Assembly: GCF_024347295.1 (NCBI RefSeq)
Contig: NZ_AP025458.1
Coordinates: 186,001-250,000, forward strand
Source: Vibrio artabrorum
GTDB lineage: Bacteria; Pseudomonadota; Gammaproteobacteria; Enterobacterales; Vibrionaceae
Reading direction: 5' to 3'
Length of the DNA: 64,000 bases
How positions within the stretch are numbered: the stretch's first letter is position 1; every line of letters starts with the position of its first letter. The notes below the pieces were generated by a model. That model did not search any database, was not told the origin of the DNA, and worked only from the letters and a program-made list of their open reading frames with translations. Of the stretch, positions 18,447 through 29,122 are shown in pieces. Both the position numbers and the translations under genes were made by a program.

Positions 18447-19757
18447 GTGAACAAAAGTTTTTTTGTGTCTTTTGGAGTTGTTACATTAACGTTAGTAATA
18501 GAGAAGCTTACTGGGTTAATCTTTACACCTTTCCTTTCCAAAGTTCTCGATAAATCGGAATTTGGTCAACTCGCAACCGCTTACACATTGGCTTCCTTCG
18601 TATTATTATTTGTTATTAATGGGCAGAACAGCGCTCTTTTTAGAGAGTTGAGTTTATGGAATAAATCATTTAAGTTTGATTACTTAGAATTTAAAGTTTA
18701 CAAACTTTGTTTTTTGTCATTGTTTATAGTTAATACATTAGCTTTTGCTAACTATTTTTTGTCTTATTCGAGTGAGTATTTGAACGTCGATGAGCTTATA
18801 TTGTTAACAGCAATTGTGAGTGTTACTTTTGGGTTCCTATACCAGATTAAAACTTCGTTGTGGGTAATTGAAGGCAAGCATCTTAAAATTATGCTTATCG
18901 CTTGTTTTAGATTTCTGTTAATTATGTCCTCATTTTTTTTGATATATAATTTTAACGATGCTTTATTTGCAAGGCAAATAAGTGAAATATTATTTAATGT
19001 GTTTTTTGTTACTTGTGTAATATATTCATTTTATAGAAAAAAGATATATAGAAATCCGTCATTAAATAAAAGTGAGTTAAACGAGATAACTAAAGGTTGC
19101 TTTTCATATGGATGGGTAATTCAATTTAGCCAAATTGGGTTTTGGGTTATCTCATCAAGTGATAGATTGATAATTAGCGCATATTTAGGCGCTGGCGAAG
19201 TTGCCGACTATACTATAATGATGTATCTGTTAGTATTTAGTTTCGTAATAGGAAGCTTTAATACTGTGCTCTCTTCTCACTATAATAAATGTTTCTTGCA
19301 AGGACTCGATTATGACAAGCTCATTTTATTGTCAATCACTCTTGGCGCGGTATTGTATCTGCCATTTCGGTATATTATAGATTTAAACAGTCTTCGACTG
19401 GTAACACTCTATAGCTCTTTAGAGTATAAAGATGTTTCAAAAAATATAGTGCTAGTTGTGGATGTGTTATTTTTATACTTCCTTTACATATGTGTTTCAA
19501 GAGGCCTTCATGCAAGTAAATCGTCCTCTAAGATTCTTTACTTGACAATTGTTGGTGCACTTTTTAACTTTTTGATAAACATCTTTTTCGTTGAACAGTA
19601 TGGTTATATTATAGGCGCATACTCATCTATGATTAGCTATGTATTAATGATTTTCGGTGCATTACTATTTAACTATAAATTAGGTATTGATCAAAGGCTT
19701 TCATTATCAGCCTGCTTAATATCTCTATTTATGTTCGGCTTATCCAACTTGATATGA
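18447..19757 (+). CDS. wzx: Oligosaccharide flippase (Wzx-like)
   Basis: 436 residues with about 12 hydrophobic helices of the MOP/polysaccharide transport fold. The N-terminus (VIEKLTGLIFTPFLSKVLDK then SEFGQLATAYTL) is the usual Wzx entry, and the SSSDRLIISAYLGAGEVADY segment begins the second half. It moves undecaprenyl-linked O-units across the inner membrane for Wzy. It starts four bases after the RtcB-like stop, so it belongs to the same transcript. Confidence 0.87.
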   Translation: MNKSFFVSFGVVTLTLVIEKLTGLIFTPFLSKVLDKSEFGQLATAYTLASFVLLFVINGQNSALFRELSLWNKSFKFDYLEFKVYKLCFLSLFIVNTLAFANYFLSYSSEYLNVDELILLTAIVSVTFGFLYQIKTSLWVIEGKHLKIMLIACFRFLLIMSSFFLIYNFNDALFARQISEILFNVFFVTCVIYSFYRKKIYRNPSLNKSELNEITKGCFSYGWVIQFSQIGFWVISSSDRLIISAYLGAGEVADYTIMMYLLVFSFVIGSFNTVLSSHYNKCFLQGLDYDKLILLSITLGAVLYLPFRYIIDLNSLRLVTLYSSLEYKDVSKNIVLVVDVLFLYFLYICVSRGLHASKSSSKILYLTIVGALFNFLINIFFVEQYGYIIGAYSSMISYVLMIFGALLFNYKLGIDQRLSLSACLISLFMFGLSNLI

Positions 19758-19801
19758 AAGCTTATAATAAAATTTAAGTTTGCATACATTATTTGACGAT
19801 T

Positions 19802-20875
19802 ATGAAAAAAATTACATTTGTTTGTGCTCGTTTCCACCCTGATGTAGGAGGGGTGGAAAAGCATGTTTTAGAGTTATCAAGACAATTCACTTTAGATGGT
19901 TATAAGGTTACTGTAATAACTGTTACTAAAAATGAAAATGCTAGAAGAAATGAAAACTATGAAGGGATTAATATTATAAGAATTCTAGCTGGAAGAGATG
20001 GCATTATCAATCGATTGTATGTAAATTTTGAATTTTTGCGTTTAATTAAAGTTATAATTAAATCCGATTACGTTCATTTTCATGATTACTTTACAATCTG
20101 GGGATGGAATTTGCTATCTGTTCTTATGGCAAAGGCTATTTTTAAAAAGAAAATATATGTTACCTTCCATGGTTGGGAAGGAACTTTCCCACCTAGAAAA
20201 AGCGTTATTTTCAAAAGAAAAATTATTAATGAATTTTGTGATGGTTCTATTTCTATCGGACATTTTATAGAAAAATGGTATAGTACGACCTCTGATGTTG
20301 TCTCTTATGGAGCAACGAGCTTTACCTGTCTAGAGCATAAAAAAAAATCATATCCATTAGAAAAAAACGATGTAATAAAACTGTTATTTATCGGTAGGTT
20401 AGAGCCTGATACGGGTATTAGAGAGTATTTGGAGCAAATTTCCAATATTAGAGATACTAATGTTATAGTGGATATTTGTGGTGACGGTTCTTTACGTGAT
20501 GAAGTGTTAGAATTTATTAGCAAGTCCGGAAAAAAACGAGTAATTAATTATCATGGTTTTGTTAAAGATATCGAAAGTTATATAGATAACTGTGATTTTG
20601 TTTTAACATCTGGATACCTAGGAATTCTTGAAAGCTTTGCTAGGAAAAAGTTAGTAATATCAGTGTATGACAATGAGCTAAAGCATGATTATCTCAGAAT
20701 GATTCCAAATTCTCAGTCCATGCTATATATTTGTAATGCTAAGAAAACTCTTAATAATGCTTTGTTTTTAAATCAATTGGAAAAACAAAAAATGATAGAA
20801 ACAGCATATGAGTTCTCATCGAATCATTCTTGGGATTCAATGCGGAAAAATTATTTAGAACTTTGGGAGAGGTAG
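19802..20875 (+). CDS. Glycosyltransferase family 4 protein
   Basis: 357 residues from ATG 19802. The N-terminal acceptor domain starts VCARFHPDVGGVEKHVLELS, the glycine-rich loop of GT4 enzymes. The C-terminal donor domain has LLFIGRLEPDTGIREYLEQI, then CDFVLTSGYLGILESFARKK, where the E-x7-E-type donor site is recognisable but degenerate. Cytoplasmic sugar transfer onto the lipid-linked O-unit is expected; donor and linkage cannot be read. The following gene begins 1 bp after its stop. Confidence 0.8.
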   Translation: MKKITFVCARFHPDVGGVEKHVLELSRQFTLDGYKVTVITVTKNENARRNENYEGINIIRILAGRDGIINRLYVNFEFLRLIKVIIKSDYVHFHDYFTIWGWNLLSVLMAKAIFKKKIYVTFHGWEGTFPPRKSVIFKRKIINEFCDGSISIGHFIEKWYSTTSDVVSYGATSFTCLEHKKKSYPLEKNDVIKLLFIGRLEPDTGIREYLEQISNIRDTNVIVDICGDGSLRDEVLEFISKSGKKRVINYHGFVKDIESYIDNCDFVLTSGYLGILESFARKKLVISVYDNELKHDYLRMIPNSQSMLYICNAKKTLNNALFLNQLEKQKMIETAYEFSSNHSWDSMRKNYLELWER

Positions 20876-20876
20876 T

Positions 20877-21722
20877 TTGTTTTCTTTAATCTGTACTGTT
20901 TATAATGAGCAGGAAAATATTGAGTCTTTCTTAGATAGTTACTTAAATCAGAGTTTAAAAGCTGACGAATTTATTATAGTGGATGGTGGGTCTACTGATG
21001 ATACGGTAAAAATTTTAGAGAGATTTAGTAATACCTATGCTAAATTAAATATTAGAATAATTGTAGACTCTCTCTGTAACAAAAAACATTCTTCTGCTCC
21101 AATATCTCGAGGTAGAAATGTTGCTATAAAAAATACCAGGCATGAAATCATAGTTACTACTGACGCTGGTTGTACGCTAGACCCTTTTTGGTTTGAGACT
21201 TTAATAAAGCCTTATCTGGAAAAGGAATCGAACATACTGTGTACTGGCGGTGTTTATGAATCAATAACAACGACAGACTTTTCCGTTTGGTATTCAAGAA
21301 ATTTCATGCCGAAAGAAGAGGACTTTAAACTTAGCAGTTTTCTTCCTTCTTCACGAAACTTTTCGTTTAGAAAAGAACTCTGGGAAAAGGTCGATGGCTA
21401 TCCATTAGGTTCTTTCGCTGGTGAAGATACAAAGTTTGTTCTTGATATTCTTAAGTTAGGAGTAGATATCAAAATGACAGATGCCTTGGTCCTATGGGAA
21501 TGTCCCCGTGATATTGAAGAGGCGCGAGTAAAGCATTTCAACTATGCACTTGGTGACGGTTTTCATAAACAGTATTACGGCAAGTATTTTTTTTCCACTT
21601 TAAAGTTACCGTTGATATATATTCTAAGTATGTTTTGTAAAGGATATCGTGTAAAAAGAAAGCTGTCCTCTAAAATTGTTTTGGGGTTCTGGTGCGGCGT
21701 TTTTGAGAGGATTAACCGATGA
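20877..21722 (+). CDS. Glycosyltransferase family 2 protein
   Basis: 281 residues from a TTG start at 20877, directly after the previous stop and behind GAGAGG. GT-A features: LICTVYNEQENIESFLDSYL, VDGGSTDDT (nucleotide binding), and TTDAGCTLDPFW where a DxD-like motif would sit. The acceptor-side GEDTKFVLD segment is typical (ED). The tail is hydrophobic/basic. It overlaps the next gene by four bases (ATGA). Confidence 0.82.
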   Translation: MFSLICTVYNEQENIESFLDSYLNQSLKADEFIIVDGGSTDDTVKILERFSNTYAKLNIRIIVDSLCNKKHSSAPISRGRNVAIKNTRHEIIVTTDAGCTLDPFWFETLIKPYLEKESNILCTGGVYESITTTDFSVWYSRNFMPKEEDFKLSSFLPSSRNFSFRKELWEKVDGYPLGSFAGEDTKFVLDILKLGVDIKMTDALVLWECPRDIEEARVKHFNYALGDGFHKQYYGKYFFSTLKLPLIYILSMFCKGYRVKRKLSSKIVLGFWCGVFERINR

Positions 21723-22783
21723 TTAAGGTTAAGTTATTTTCTGATTATCCATATTCTGTCGCTTTTGGTGGTAAAGAGGTGCAGTCTATTCAGTATCTTA
21801 ACTCTCTTTCAAGTTCCATCGACGTTTCATTTTTAGACTATTACAAAAAGGACGATTTGAAAGAAGTTGATATATTACATTTGTTCGGACATTCTTCCTC
21901 ATATTTAAACTTAATAAAGCATGTAAAAAGTAAATATCCAAAGATCAAAATAGTAGTTAGCCCTACTTTTTTTACAGAAAAGTGTTTTTCATATCGTATT
22001 GCTTCCCTTATTGGTAAAAAGCTCCCATTTTCTAACCTATTCAGAGACTTAAATAAAATAAGTTCTTTGGCTGACAAGGTGATCGTAAATTCAGAGCCTG
22101 AAAAAAAACAATTTTGCTCATATTTCTCAGGAAATGCCGATATAGTTAAAGTTTTGTTTAACGGAGTAGAGGATGAGTTTTTATCCAAGGAAAACGTTGA
22201 TGTAAATTACAAAGATTTCATTCAATCTCTCGATAAGTTTATACTGGCAGTCGGTTTTTTTGATGAAAGGAAAAATACTAATAATCTAATAAAATCTTTT
22301 TTAAAATCTCAAGCAAGTTTGGACTCAAAATTAGTATTAGTTGGAGAACCAAGGTTTGCTGAGCTTGCTAACAAAACTGAGTTTGACGAACTTGTAGCTA
22401 CGCACAAAGATAAAGTGATTCTTACAGGATTGCTTGATAGAAAGTCTTCACTACTGTCATGGCTTTACCGACACTCGGAGTTTCACATCCTTCCAAGTAA
22501 ACTTGAAACGCCAGGGATTTCTAACATTGAAGCTTTAATGTATGGGAAGAATATAATTGTCGGTGATTGCGGACCTGTACGTTCATACTTTGCTAATATG
22601 GCGACTTACTGCGATTCCAATAGCGTAGAGTCTATCACTTCATCAATAGACAAGTTACTCCATAAGAAAGAGCATTCTGATGAAGTATTAAAAAAATACG
22701 CGAAGGATAACTTTTCCATGAACTCAATATCAAGAGAATTACTACGCGTTTACTTACAATTAGCTCGAGGTTTTAATGAATAA
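21719..22783 (+). CDS. Glycosyltransferase family 4 protein
   Basis: 354 residues. The GT-B donor domain is clear: LAVGFFDERKNTNNLIKSF, LVLVGEPRF, then LPSKLETPGISNIEALMYGK (the E-x7-E-like donor site) and NIIVGDCGPVRSYF. The N-terminus (DYPYSVAFGGKEVQS) is the acceptor domain glycine loop. It overlaps both neighbours (4 and 8 bp). Specificity is unknown; with three GDP-mannose genes downstream, a mannosyltransferase is plausible. Confidence 0.8.
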   Translation: MIKVKLFSDYPYSVAFGGKEVQSIQYLNSLSSSIDVSFLDYYKKDDLKEVDILHLFGHSSSYLNLIKHVKSKYPKIKIVVSPTFFTEKCFSYRIASLIGKKLPFSNLFRDLNKISSLADKVIVNSEPEKKQFCSYFSGNADIVKVLFNGVEDEFLSKENVDVNYKDFIQSLDKFILAVGFFDERKNTNNLIKSFLKSQASLDSKLVLVGEPRFAELANKTEFDELVATHKDKVILTGLLDRKSSLLSWLYRHSEFHILPSKLETPGISNIEALMYGKNIIVGDCGPVRSYFANMATYCDSNSVESITSSIDKLLHKKEHSDEVLKKYAKDNFSMNSISRELLRVYLQLARGFNE

Positions 22784-23900
22784 TAAAAAAAAAGCACTTT
22801 TTATTACAGACGAAGACTTAAGCTTGAATACTGGAGGGGTTATTTATGTTCGACAAGTAATTCATGCTCTCTCCGACTGTTTTTACAATGTTAAAGTGTT
22901 TTCTGTTAATTCTGAATATCAAGAATATTCTATTAAAAGAACTCTTGTGAGAGATATAACTTCTCGTTTAATTTTCCATCCATCAGTCAGTGTCTTCTCT
23001 GTTTTTAAAGTTTTACGCTGTTTGTCTGATGTTAATGAGGTATATTTTCATTCGGGTAAGCATTGGTTTCTATTGTTGCTAATTAATTTATTTTATAAAA
23101 ATATAAAAGTAACCTGTATTTCTGATAATATAGAATTTGATCTCTTTTCTATTAATGAACGTTCTTCATTTGCTCGTCGTGCCGTTAATCTTGTTGAAAA
23201 GGGCATTAGGTTTGTCTCTGAATCATTATCTTATCGATTGTCAGATAAAGTAACTTTTATAACAAATGATGATTTTGGACGAGCTTGTGAAATTTACAGG
23301 TTAAATCGAGAAAGAAATATACTCCCAATCTCTGTCCCTTTAAGAAATAACCTATTCTCAAAAAAAACTTTTGAAACAGGATTGTTTACGGGCTCTTTTG
23401 CCTTTAAACCGAATTATGAAGCTTTATCTATCTTACTTAAACAGTATTTAAATCTGAAAAAGTTTGGTGTCAAAGTGATAGTGTCTGGATATAAATTGAG
23501 TGATGTGGTTTCTAAAAATCAAATGAAAGAATATGCAGATGTATTCATCTTTGTTTGTTCTCCAGATAAAGAAAAAATGAATGAAATTTTTCAGGATTCA
23601 GATTTTTTTATATCCCCCGTTATATCTGGTAGCGGAATGAAAACTAAGGTTGCAGAGAGCTTAAGTTACGGCCTTCCTGTTTTGGGAACTACGCATAGCT
23701 TTATAGGGTATAGTAAGGCTCTCGAAACCAATAGTAGATGGTTGCGTTTTTTAGGGGACGGCTGTGAGAATCTAGTAGAAGAAATTGTTTATTTTAGAAA
23801 TAATAATTATACATTTAAAGATTTTAAGGAATTAAGGGAAATCCAAGAAAATGAATATTCTTTTAATTCTATTAAAGATAACTTAGTAGGTGGTTTATAG
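22776..23900 (+). CDS. Glycosyltransferase family 4-like protein
   Basis: 374 residues. The N-terminal TDEDLSLNTGGVIYVRQVIH loop and the C-terminal ISPVISGSGMKTKVAESLSY and LPVLGTTHSF segment match GT4-type donor sites (SGSGMKxKxxE). The 8-bp overlap with the upstream gene and a 1-bp overlap with the next show a tightly packed operon. The sequence is AT-rich with few host-preferred codons, suggesting recent acquisition. Confidence 0.78.
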   Translation: MNNKKKALFITDEDLSLNTGGVIYVRQVIHALSDCFYNVKVFSVNSEYQEYSIKRTLVRDITSRLIFHPSVSVFSVFKVLRCLSDVNEVYFHSGKHWFLLLLINLFYKNIKVTCISDNIEFDLFSINERSSFARRAVNLVEKGIRFVSESLSYRLSDKVTFITNDDFGRACEIYRLNRERNILPISVPLRNNLFSKKTFETGLFTGSFAFKPNYEALSILLKQYLNLKKFGVKVIVSGYKLSDVVSKNQMKEYADVFIFVCSPDKEKMNEIFQDSDFFISPVISGSGMKTKVAESLSYGLPVLGTTHSFIGYSKALETNSRWLRFLGDGCENLVEEIVYFRNNNYTFKDFKELREIQENEYSFNSIKDNLVGGL

Positions 23901-25027
23901 TGAAAGTCCTTCAATTGGCGAAGTATTTCCCTCCTTTTTATGGTGGCATTGAAACTATTACATATGATCTTTATAAACATACGAACGAGTCAATGGAAAA
24001 TATTGATATGGATGTCATTTATTGTAAGAAAGATATTGACAATGGTAGTGTTTTTTCAAGTTTGGGCGGAAGTTTATTTTCTAGTAACATTCTATTCACT
24101 ATTTTGTCTACTCCTTTTTCAAAAGAATATTTGGAACACTGGATTGAAGTAAGAAACGACTACGATATAGTTCATGTTCATTTTCCAAATCCGATGGCTG
24201 CGTTTTGTTTGTTTTTTTTTCCAACTAAAGCAAAGGTAATTATTCATTGGCATAGTGATATATTCAAACAAAAAATTGCAAAAAAATTTTATAACGTTAT
24301 TCAGAGTTCGGTACTAAAAAAATCTGACATGGTCGTTGCCACATCTCAAAAATATTTGGATAGCTCTCTTGATTTAAAAGGTTTCTATTCAAAATGCGGT
24401 GTTATACCCATTGGAGTTAAACGTTTACCACCTCTTCCGAAAGATGTTATTCATAAATATAGATTGGAAAACGATTTTGACGGTAAAAAAATAATATTTT
24501 CTCTTGGTAGGTTAACTTATTACAAGGGTTTTGATTTTCTCATTGAAGCCGCTCGATACTTGCCAGATGATTATTTGATCTTAATTGGCGGTGAAGGTGA
24601 GCTTAAGCAAAGCTTGATTGATAAGATTGAATCTGTTGGTGTTTCTAATAGAGTAAAGCTTCTTGGGAGACTAACGGATGAAGAGCTTAATGTATACTTC
24701 AACATATCTGACGTTTTTTGTTTGCCTTCAGTACATCGCTCTGAGGCCTTCGGCTTGGTTCAAGCAGAAGCAATGAGTCTCGGGAAACCCGTAGTTTCAA
24801 CTGATATTGTTGGTTCTGGTGTTAGTTGGGTTAATAAACATGGATACTCTGGCATTGTTGTTCCACCTCAAAATTCACAACTCCTTGCTAAAGGTTTCTT
24901 AGACATTTTCGACAATTACAACATGTTTTCATTTGAAGCGAAAAAGCGTTATGAAAACCATTTTACGGTTGATAAAATGCTTTCTTCCTTTGAAGCACTA
25001 TATTTTGAGTTAAAAAACAATGAATAA
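23900..25027 (+). CDS. Glycosyltransferase family 4 protein
   Basis: 375 residues from a GTG at 23900 that shares its G with the previous stop codon. Clear GT4 features: [20 protein letters not shown] at the N-terminus, [28 protein letters not shown], and [20 protein letters not shown] (E-x7-E donor site). It resembles mannosyltransferases of the WbdA/MtfB kind in its donor domain, which would suit the manCB genes immediately downstream (inference). It overlaps manC by 8 bp. Confidence 0.85.
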   Translation: MKVLQLAKYFPPFYGGIETITYDLYKHTNESMENIDMDVIYCKKDIDNGSVFSSLGGSLFSSNILFTILSTPFSKEYLEHWIEVRNDYDIVHVHFPNPMAAFCLFFFPTKAKVIIHWHSDIFKQKIAKKFYNVIQSSVLKKSDMVVATSQKYLDSSLDLKGFYSKCGVIPIGVKRLPPLPKDVIHKYRLENDFDGKKIIFSLGRLTYYKGFDFLIEAARYLPDDYLILIGGEGELKQSLIDKIESVGVSNRVKLLGRLTDEELNVYFNISDVFCLPSVHRSEAFGLVQAEAMSLGKPVVSTDIVGSGVSWVNKHGYSGIVVPPQNSQLLAKGFLDIFDNYNMFSFEAKKRYENHFTVDKMLSSFEALYFELKNNE

Positions 25028-26438
25028 TTCAATTCTTCCTATTATTATGGCCGGCGGATCTGGGTCGCGTCTATGGCCTATGTCTCGTACTCAACATCCT
25101 AAGCAGTTTCTACCACTCATAAATAATACCTCCATGTTACAAGATACAATCAGTCGTTTAGAAGGGTTAACTCATCTTCCTGTATCTTTAATATGTAATG
25201 AGGAGCATCGTTTTTTAGCTGCAGAGCAACTGCGCTCTCATAGCTTTGAACATTCAGGTATTATTTTGGAGCCATTTGGAAGAAATACCGCTCCGGCAGT
25301 AGCTTTGGCTGCATTTAGAGCCATCGAAGGAGATCAAGACCCTGTACTTCTAGTTTTGGCTGCAGACCATCTTATCAAACATGACAACATCTTTCGCGCA
25401 ACGGTAGATAAGGCAATCCCTTTAGCTGAAGCAGGTAAGCTTGTCACATTTGGTATTGTTCCCTCTAACCCGGAAACAGGTTATGGTTACATCCGTAGGG
25501 GTAACAAATTACCTGGGCATGATGCGTATTCGGTTGACGCGTTTGTAGAGAAGCCTGAGCTATCTGTTGCAAAACAGTATCTAAACGATGGTTGTTACTA
25601 CTGGAATAGTGGAATGTTTATGTTCAAGGCTTCTCGTTATTTGGAGGAGCTTGAGAAGTTTCGTCCAGATATCCTAGATGCAGTAAAGAGCGCATATTCA
25701 GGTGCCTATAACGATCTAGACTTTATTCGTCTTGATGAAGAAGCATTTAAGAAGTGTCCCGATGAGTCCATTGATTATGCAGTTATGGAAAGAACAAGTG
25801 ATGCTATTGTATGTCCCTTGGATGCAGGATGGAGTGATGTTGGTGCTTGGTCATCTTTGTGGGAAGTTAGTGAACAAGATGAGCAACGCAATGTGATTCG
25901 TGGAGATGTATTGGTTGACGACTCACAACGTTGCTATATTAATTCTTCCAGCCGACTAGTTGCGGCAGTAGGTGTTAAGGATTTAGTTATTGTTGATACC
26001 AAAGATGCTGTATTAGTAGCTCATCGAGATAAAGTGCAAGATGTTAAGAACATTGTATCTAATTTAAAAGCTGAAGGTCGCACTGAGTTCCAACATCATC
26101 GTGATGTGTATCGCCCTTGGGGAATGCATGATCATGTTGCGGATGGAGAGCGTTATCATGTTAAGAAAGTAGTTGTAAAGCCAGGAGGTAAGACAGCGAC
26201 TCAGATTCATCATCACCGAGCTGAACACTGGGTTGTGGTATCAGGGACAGCAAGGGTATATAACGGGAATGATCATTATTTAGTTATCGAGAACGAGTCT
26301 ACGTTTATTCCTGTTGGAGCGCCTCATTCATTTGAAAATCCAGGAGTTGTTCCTCTTGAATTGATAGAGGTTCGTACAGGTTCATATTTACAAGAAGATG
26401 ATGTTGTTAGAGTGGACGAAGGTGGTGAGGGGTACTGA
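25020..26438 (+). CDS. manC: Mannose-1-phosphate guanylyltransferase/mannose-6-phosphate isomerase (ManC/CpsB)
   Basis: 472 residues, the bifunctional type II length. The pyrophosphorylase signature is [16 protein letters not shown] with PKQFLPL nearby, plus [13 protein letters not shown]. The C-terminal cupin isomerase domain shows [20 protein letters not shown]. It makes GDP-mannose from Man-1-P and GTP. GC content rises again from this gene on, so this is the right border of the AT-rich block. It sits directly before manB. Confidence 0.95.
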   Translation: MNNSILPIIMAGGSGSRLWPMSRTQHPKQFLPLINNTSMLQDTISRLEGLTHLPVSLICNEEHRFLAAEQLRSHSFEHSGIILEPFGRNTAPAVALAAFRAIEGDQDPVLLVLAADHLIKHDNIFRATVDKAIPLAEAGKLVTFGIVPSNPETGYGYIRRGNKLPGHDAYSVDAFVEKPELSVAKQYLNDGCYYWNSGMFMFKASRYLEELEKFRPDILDAVKSAYSGAYNDLDFIRLDEEAFKKCPDESIDYAVMERTSDAIVCPLDAGWSDVGAWSSLWEVSEQDEQRNVIRGDVLVDDSQRCYINSSSRLVAAVGVKDLVIVDTKDAVLVAHRDKVQDVKNIVSNLKAEGRTEFQHHRDVYRPWGMHDHVADGERYHVKKVVVKPGGKTATQIHHHRAEHWVVVSGTARVYNGNDHYLVIENESTFIPVGAPHSFENPGVVPLELIEVRTGSYLQEDDVVRVDEGGEGY

Positions 26439-26439
26439 T

Positions 26440-27882
26440 ATGGCTGACTTAGTATGTGTAAGTTCAAAAGTAATAAAGGACTCCGGTATTCAATTTGGTA
26501 CCAGTGGTGCGCGTGGTTTAGTTGAACAGTTTACATCAGATGTTTGTGTTGCCTTCGCTTATGCTTTTATTGAGGTAATAAAAAAAGAGTTTGATTTTGA
26601 CTCTGTAGCAGTAGCTATAGATAATCGACCAAGTAGTCCTGAGATGGCAGGCCATATAATTAACGCTATTAAATCAATGGGCTATGGTGATATTTATTAT
26701 GGTGTAGTGCCGACGCCTGCTCTTGCTTATACTGCAATGCAGGATAACATTCCATGTATTATGATCACAGGTAGTCATATTCCTTTTGATCGCAATGGTA
26801 TTAAGTTTTACCGCCCAGATGGTGAAATTACTAAATCCGACGAAAAAGCTATTTTGAATGCAGAAGTTGAATTTTCCCCAGTGGTTGAACTGCCAGAGTT
26901 GGAAACAAGCGCATTTGCTGCCCAAGAATATACTCAACGCTATACGTCTTTATTTGAGGCAAACATGTTGTTAGGTAAGCGCATTGGCATTTATGAGCAC
27001 TCCAGTGCGGGCCGTGATATTTACGCCGGCTTGTTTAAGTCACTGGGCGCAGAGGTGACTTCTCTTGAACGCACCAATGAATTTGTACCAATCGATACTG
27101 AAGCTGTCGCAGAGGTGGATAAGGCTAAAGCAAGAGTATGGTCAAAAGAGCATAACCTCGATTTCATCTTCTCTACAGATGGTGATGGTGACCGTCCACT
27201 CGTCGCTGATGAGAATGGTGAGTGGCTACGTGGTGATATTTTAGGGTTGTTGTGCGCTCAAGAGATGGGTATTGACGCTTTGGCAATTCCAGTGAGTTGC
27301 AATACGATTATTGAACAATCGAGCGCATTTAAAATGGTATCCAAAACCCAAATTGGTTCGCCGTATGTGATTGCTGAATTTGAGGCTTTGTCTGACAACT
27401 TTACTCGTATTGCTGGCTTTGAAGCGAACGGTGGTTTCTTGTTAGGCAGTGATGTTGAAGTCAACGGTCAAATATTAAAAGCATTGCCCACACGTGATGC
27501 CGTATTGCCAGCACTGATGCTGTTATCAGCGGCTAAAACTACTTCGATAGCAAAGTTGGTGAACGATTTACCACCGAGATTCAGTCACAGTGACCGTATT
27601 CAAAGTTTTGCGACAGAAAAAAGTGTCGCTATTTTGGCTTACGGCACACGTGCTCCCCAATCATTGTTAAGTAATTTGGGTTTTGATGAAACTATTGAAA
27701 AAGTAGATACCACCGATGGCCTAAGAATGACGTTATCCAGTGGCGTTATCGTACACCTTCGCCCTTCTGGTAATGCACCAGAGCTTCGCTGTTATGCGGA
27801 AGCTGATTCATTGGAAGAGGCGAGTGCGGTGGTTGAATCTGTACTTAGTAAAGTGCAAGACATAACGATTCCAGCTCAATAG
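26440..27882 (+). CDS. manB: Phosphomannomutase ManB (phosphohexomutase family)
   Basis: 480 residues from ATG 26440, behind GAGGGG; an earlier in-frame ATG at 26398 lies inside manC and is less likely. Family motifs: FGTSGARGL (N-terminal), [11 protein letters not shown] at the position of the phosphoserine loop, [11 protein letters not shown] (metal-binding DGDGD), and [12 protein letters not shown] (C-terminal phosphate-binding). It converts Man-6-P to Man-1-P for ManC. Confidence 0.9.
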   Translation: MADLVCVSSKVIKDSGIQFGTSGARGLVEQFTSDVCVAFAYAFIEVIKKEFDFDSVAVAIDNRPSSPEMAGHIINAIKSMGYGDIYYGVVPTPALAYTAMQDNIPCIMITGSHIPFDRNGIKFYRPDGEITKSDEKAILNAEVEFSPVVELPELETSAFAAQEYTQRYTSLFEANMLLGKRIGIYEHSSAGRDIYAGLFKSLGAEVTSLERTNEFVPIDTEAVAEVDKAKARVWSKEHNLDFIFSTDGDGDRPLVADENGEWLRGDILGLLCAQEMGIDALAIPVSCNTIIEQSSAFKMVSKTQIGSPYVIAEFEALSDNFTRIAGFEANGGFLLGSDVEVNGQILKALPTRDAVLPALMLLSAAKTTSIAKLVNDLPPRFSHSDRIQSFATEKSVAILAYGTRAPQSLLSNLGFDETIEKVDTTDGLRMTLSSGVIVHLRPSGNAPELRCYAEADSLEEASAVVESVLSKVQDITIPAQ

Positions 27883-27910
27883 AACGAATATCGATACGGT
27901 TTCTACCTTT

Positions 27911-29095
27911 ATGATTTATAAACTGAACAACGTCATACAAAACTACGCTTGGGGCAGTTACACCTCACTGAGTTCATTGTTTGGGTTTGAGAACCTGAAC
28001 AATGAACCTCAAGCCGAGTTATGGATGGGGGCACATCCCAATGGGTGCTCAAAGCTCGCTGAGCTAGATATTACGCTAGCTGAATACATTAAAGAAAATA
28101 GTAAGAGCGTATTGGGTGACTATACGGCTAACCGTTATGGGCAACTGCCTTACCTGTTTAAGGTGTTGGCTGCACGTACCCCTTTATCCATCCAAGTACA
28201 TCCTAATAAGCGCAATTCTGAAATCGGTTTTGAACGAGAGAACGCTCAGGGTATTGCGTTATCTGCAGGTAACCGTAACTACAAAGACTTGAATCACAAG
28301 CCTGAGTTGGTGTATGCCGTTACCGTCTATAAGGCGATGAATGGCTTTAGACCTATTATGGATATTATTGCTTTGTTTGATGAGGTGAACATTGAAGTAC
28401 TGAGCGATGATGTGGCAGCATTAAAACAAGCACCAGACTCACAAGGTTTAAAGGCATTATTTACCAACGTGCTTACCTTAGCAGATGATAAAAAAGACGC
28501 TGTACTAGAACAGTTAAGCCGTCATTACGATAGGACTGATTTATCGACAAATGCATTACAAGCGCTAGAGTACAGCCAAAATTTTGCCAATCAGTACCCT
28601 GGGGATAATGGGGTCTTAGCGCCTTTACTGCTAAATATTGTCGAGTTACAACCGGGTGAGGCAATGTTCTTACACGCCGAAACGCCCCACGCCTATGTGC
28701 AGGGCACTGCGCTAGAAATCATGGCGAGTTCAGACAATGTATTAAGAGCAGGATTGACGCCTAAGCATATCGATGTAGAGCAGTTGATAGAGAATACAGT
28801 TTTCGCTTCCATGGAACCGGAACAGCTTAGACTTAAGCCAATTAATCGAGAAGGTTATATTCACTTCCCTATACCGGTTGATGATTTTGGGTTCGACATT
28901 TTCAATGTTACTCAGGAGCCGCAAACCATCTTTACGCGCAGTGCAGAAATATTAATGTGCATCGCCGGAGATGCGACGGTTGAGAGCGATACTCAATCGA
29001 TTCATTTAAATAAAGGTGAGTCTCTCTTTGTGTCTTGTGATAGTCCTCAGTACCAATTAAAAGGTACGGGACAAATAGCACGTGTATACAACTAG
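27911..29095 (+). CDS. manA: Mannose-6-phosphate isomerase, class I
   Basis: 394 residues of type I PMI: IQNYAWGSYTSLSSLFG and ELWMGAHPNGCSKL at the N-terminus, PLSIQVHPNK (zinc ligand HxN region), KPELVYAV, and HAETPHAYVQGTALEIMASS DNVLRAGLTPKHID (split here) carrying the catalytic Arg region. It interconverts fructose-6-P and mannose-6-P. ManC already carries an isomerase domain, so the activity is duplicated, giving the locus its own supply from central metabolism. Confidence 0.93.
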   Translation: MIYKLNNVIQNYAWGSYTSLSSLFGFENLNNEPQAELWMGAHPNGCSKLAELDITLAEYIKENSKSVLGDYTANRYGQLPYLFKVLAARTPLSIQVHPNKRNSEIGFERENAQGIALSAGNRNYKDLNHKPELVYAVTVYKAMNGFRPIMDIIALFDEVNIEVLSDDVAALKQAPDSQGLKALFTNVLTLADDKKDAVLEQLSRHYDRTDLSTNALQALEYSQNFANQYPGDNGVLAPLLLNIVELQPGEAMFLHAETPHAYVQGTALEIMASSDNVLRAGLTPKHIDVEQLIENTVFASMEPEQLRLKPINREGYIHFPIPVDDFGFDIFNVTQEPQTIFTRSAEILMCIAGDATVESDTQSIHLNKGESLFVSCDSPQYQLKGTGQIARVYN

Positions 29096-29122
29096 GCTTT
29101 ATCAATGTTATAGGGATGTATT

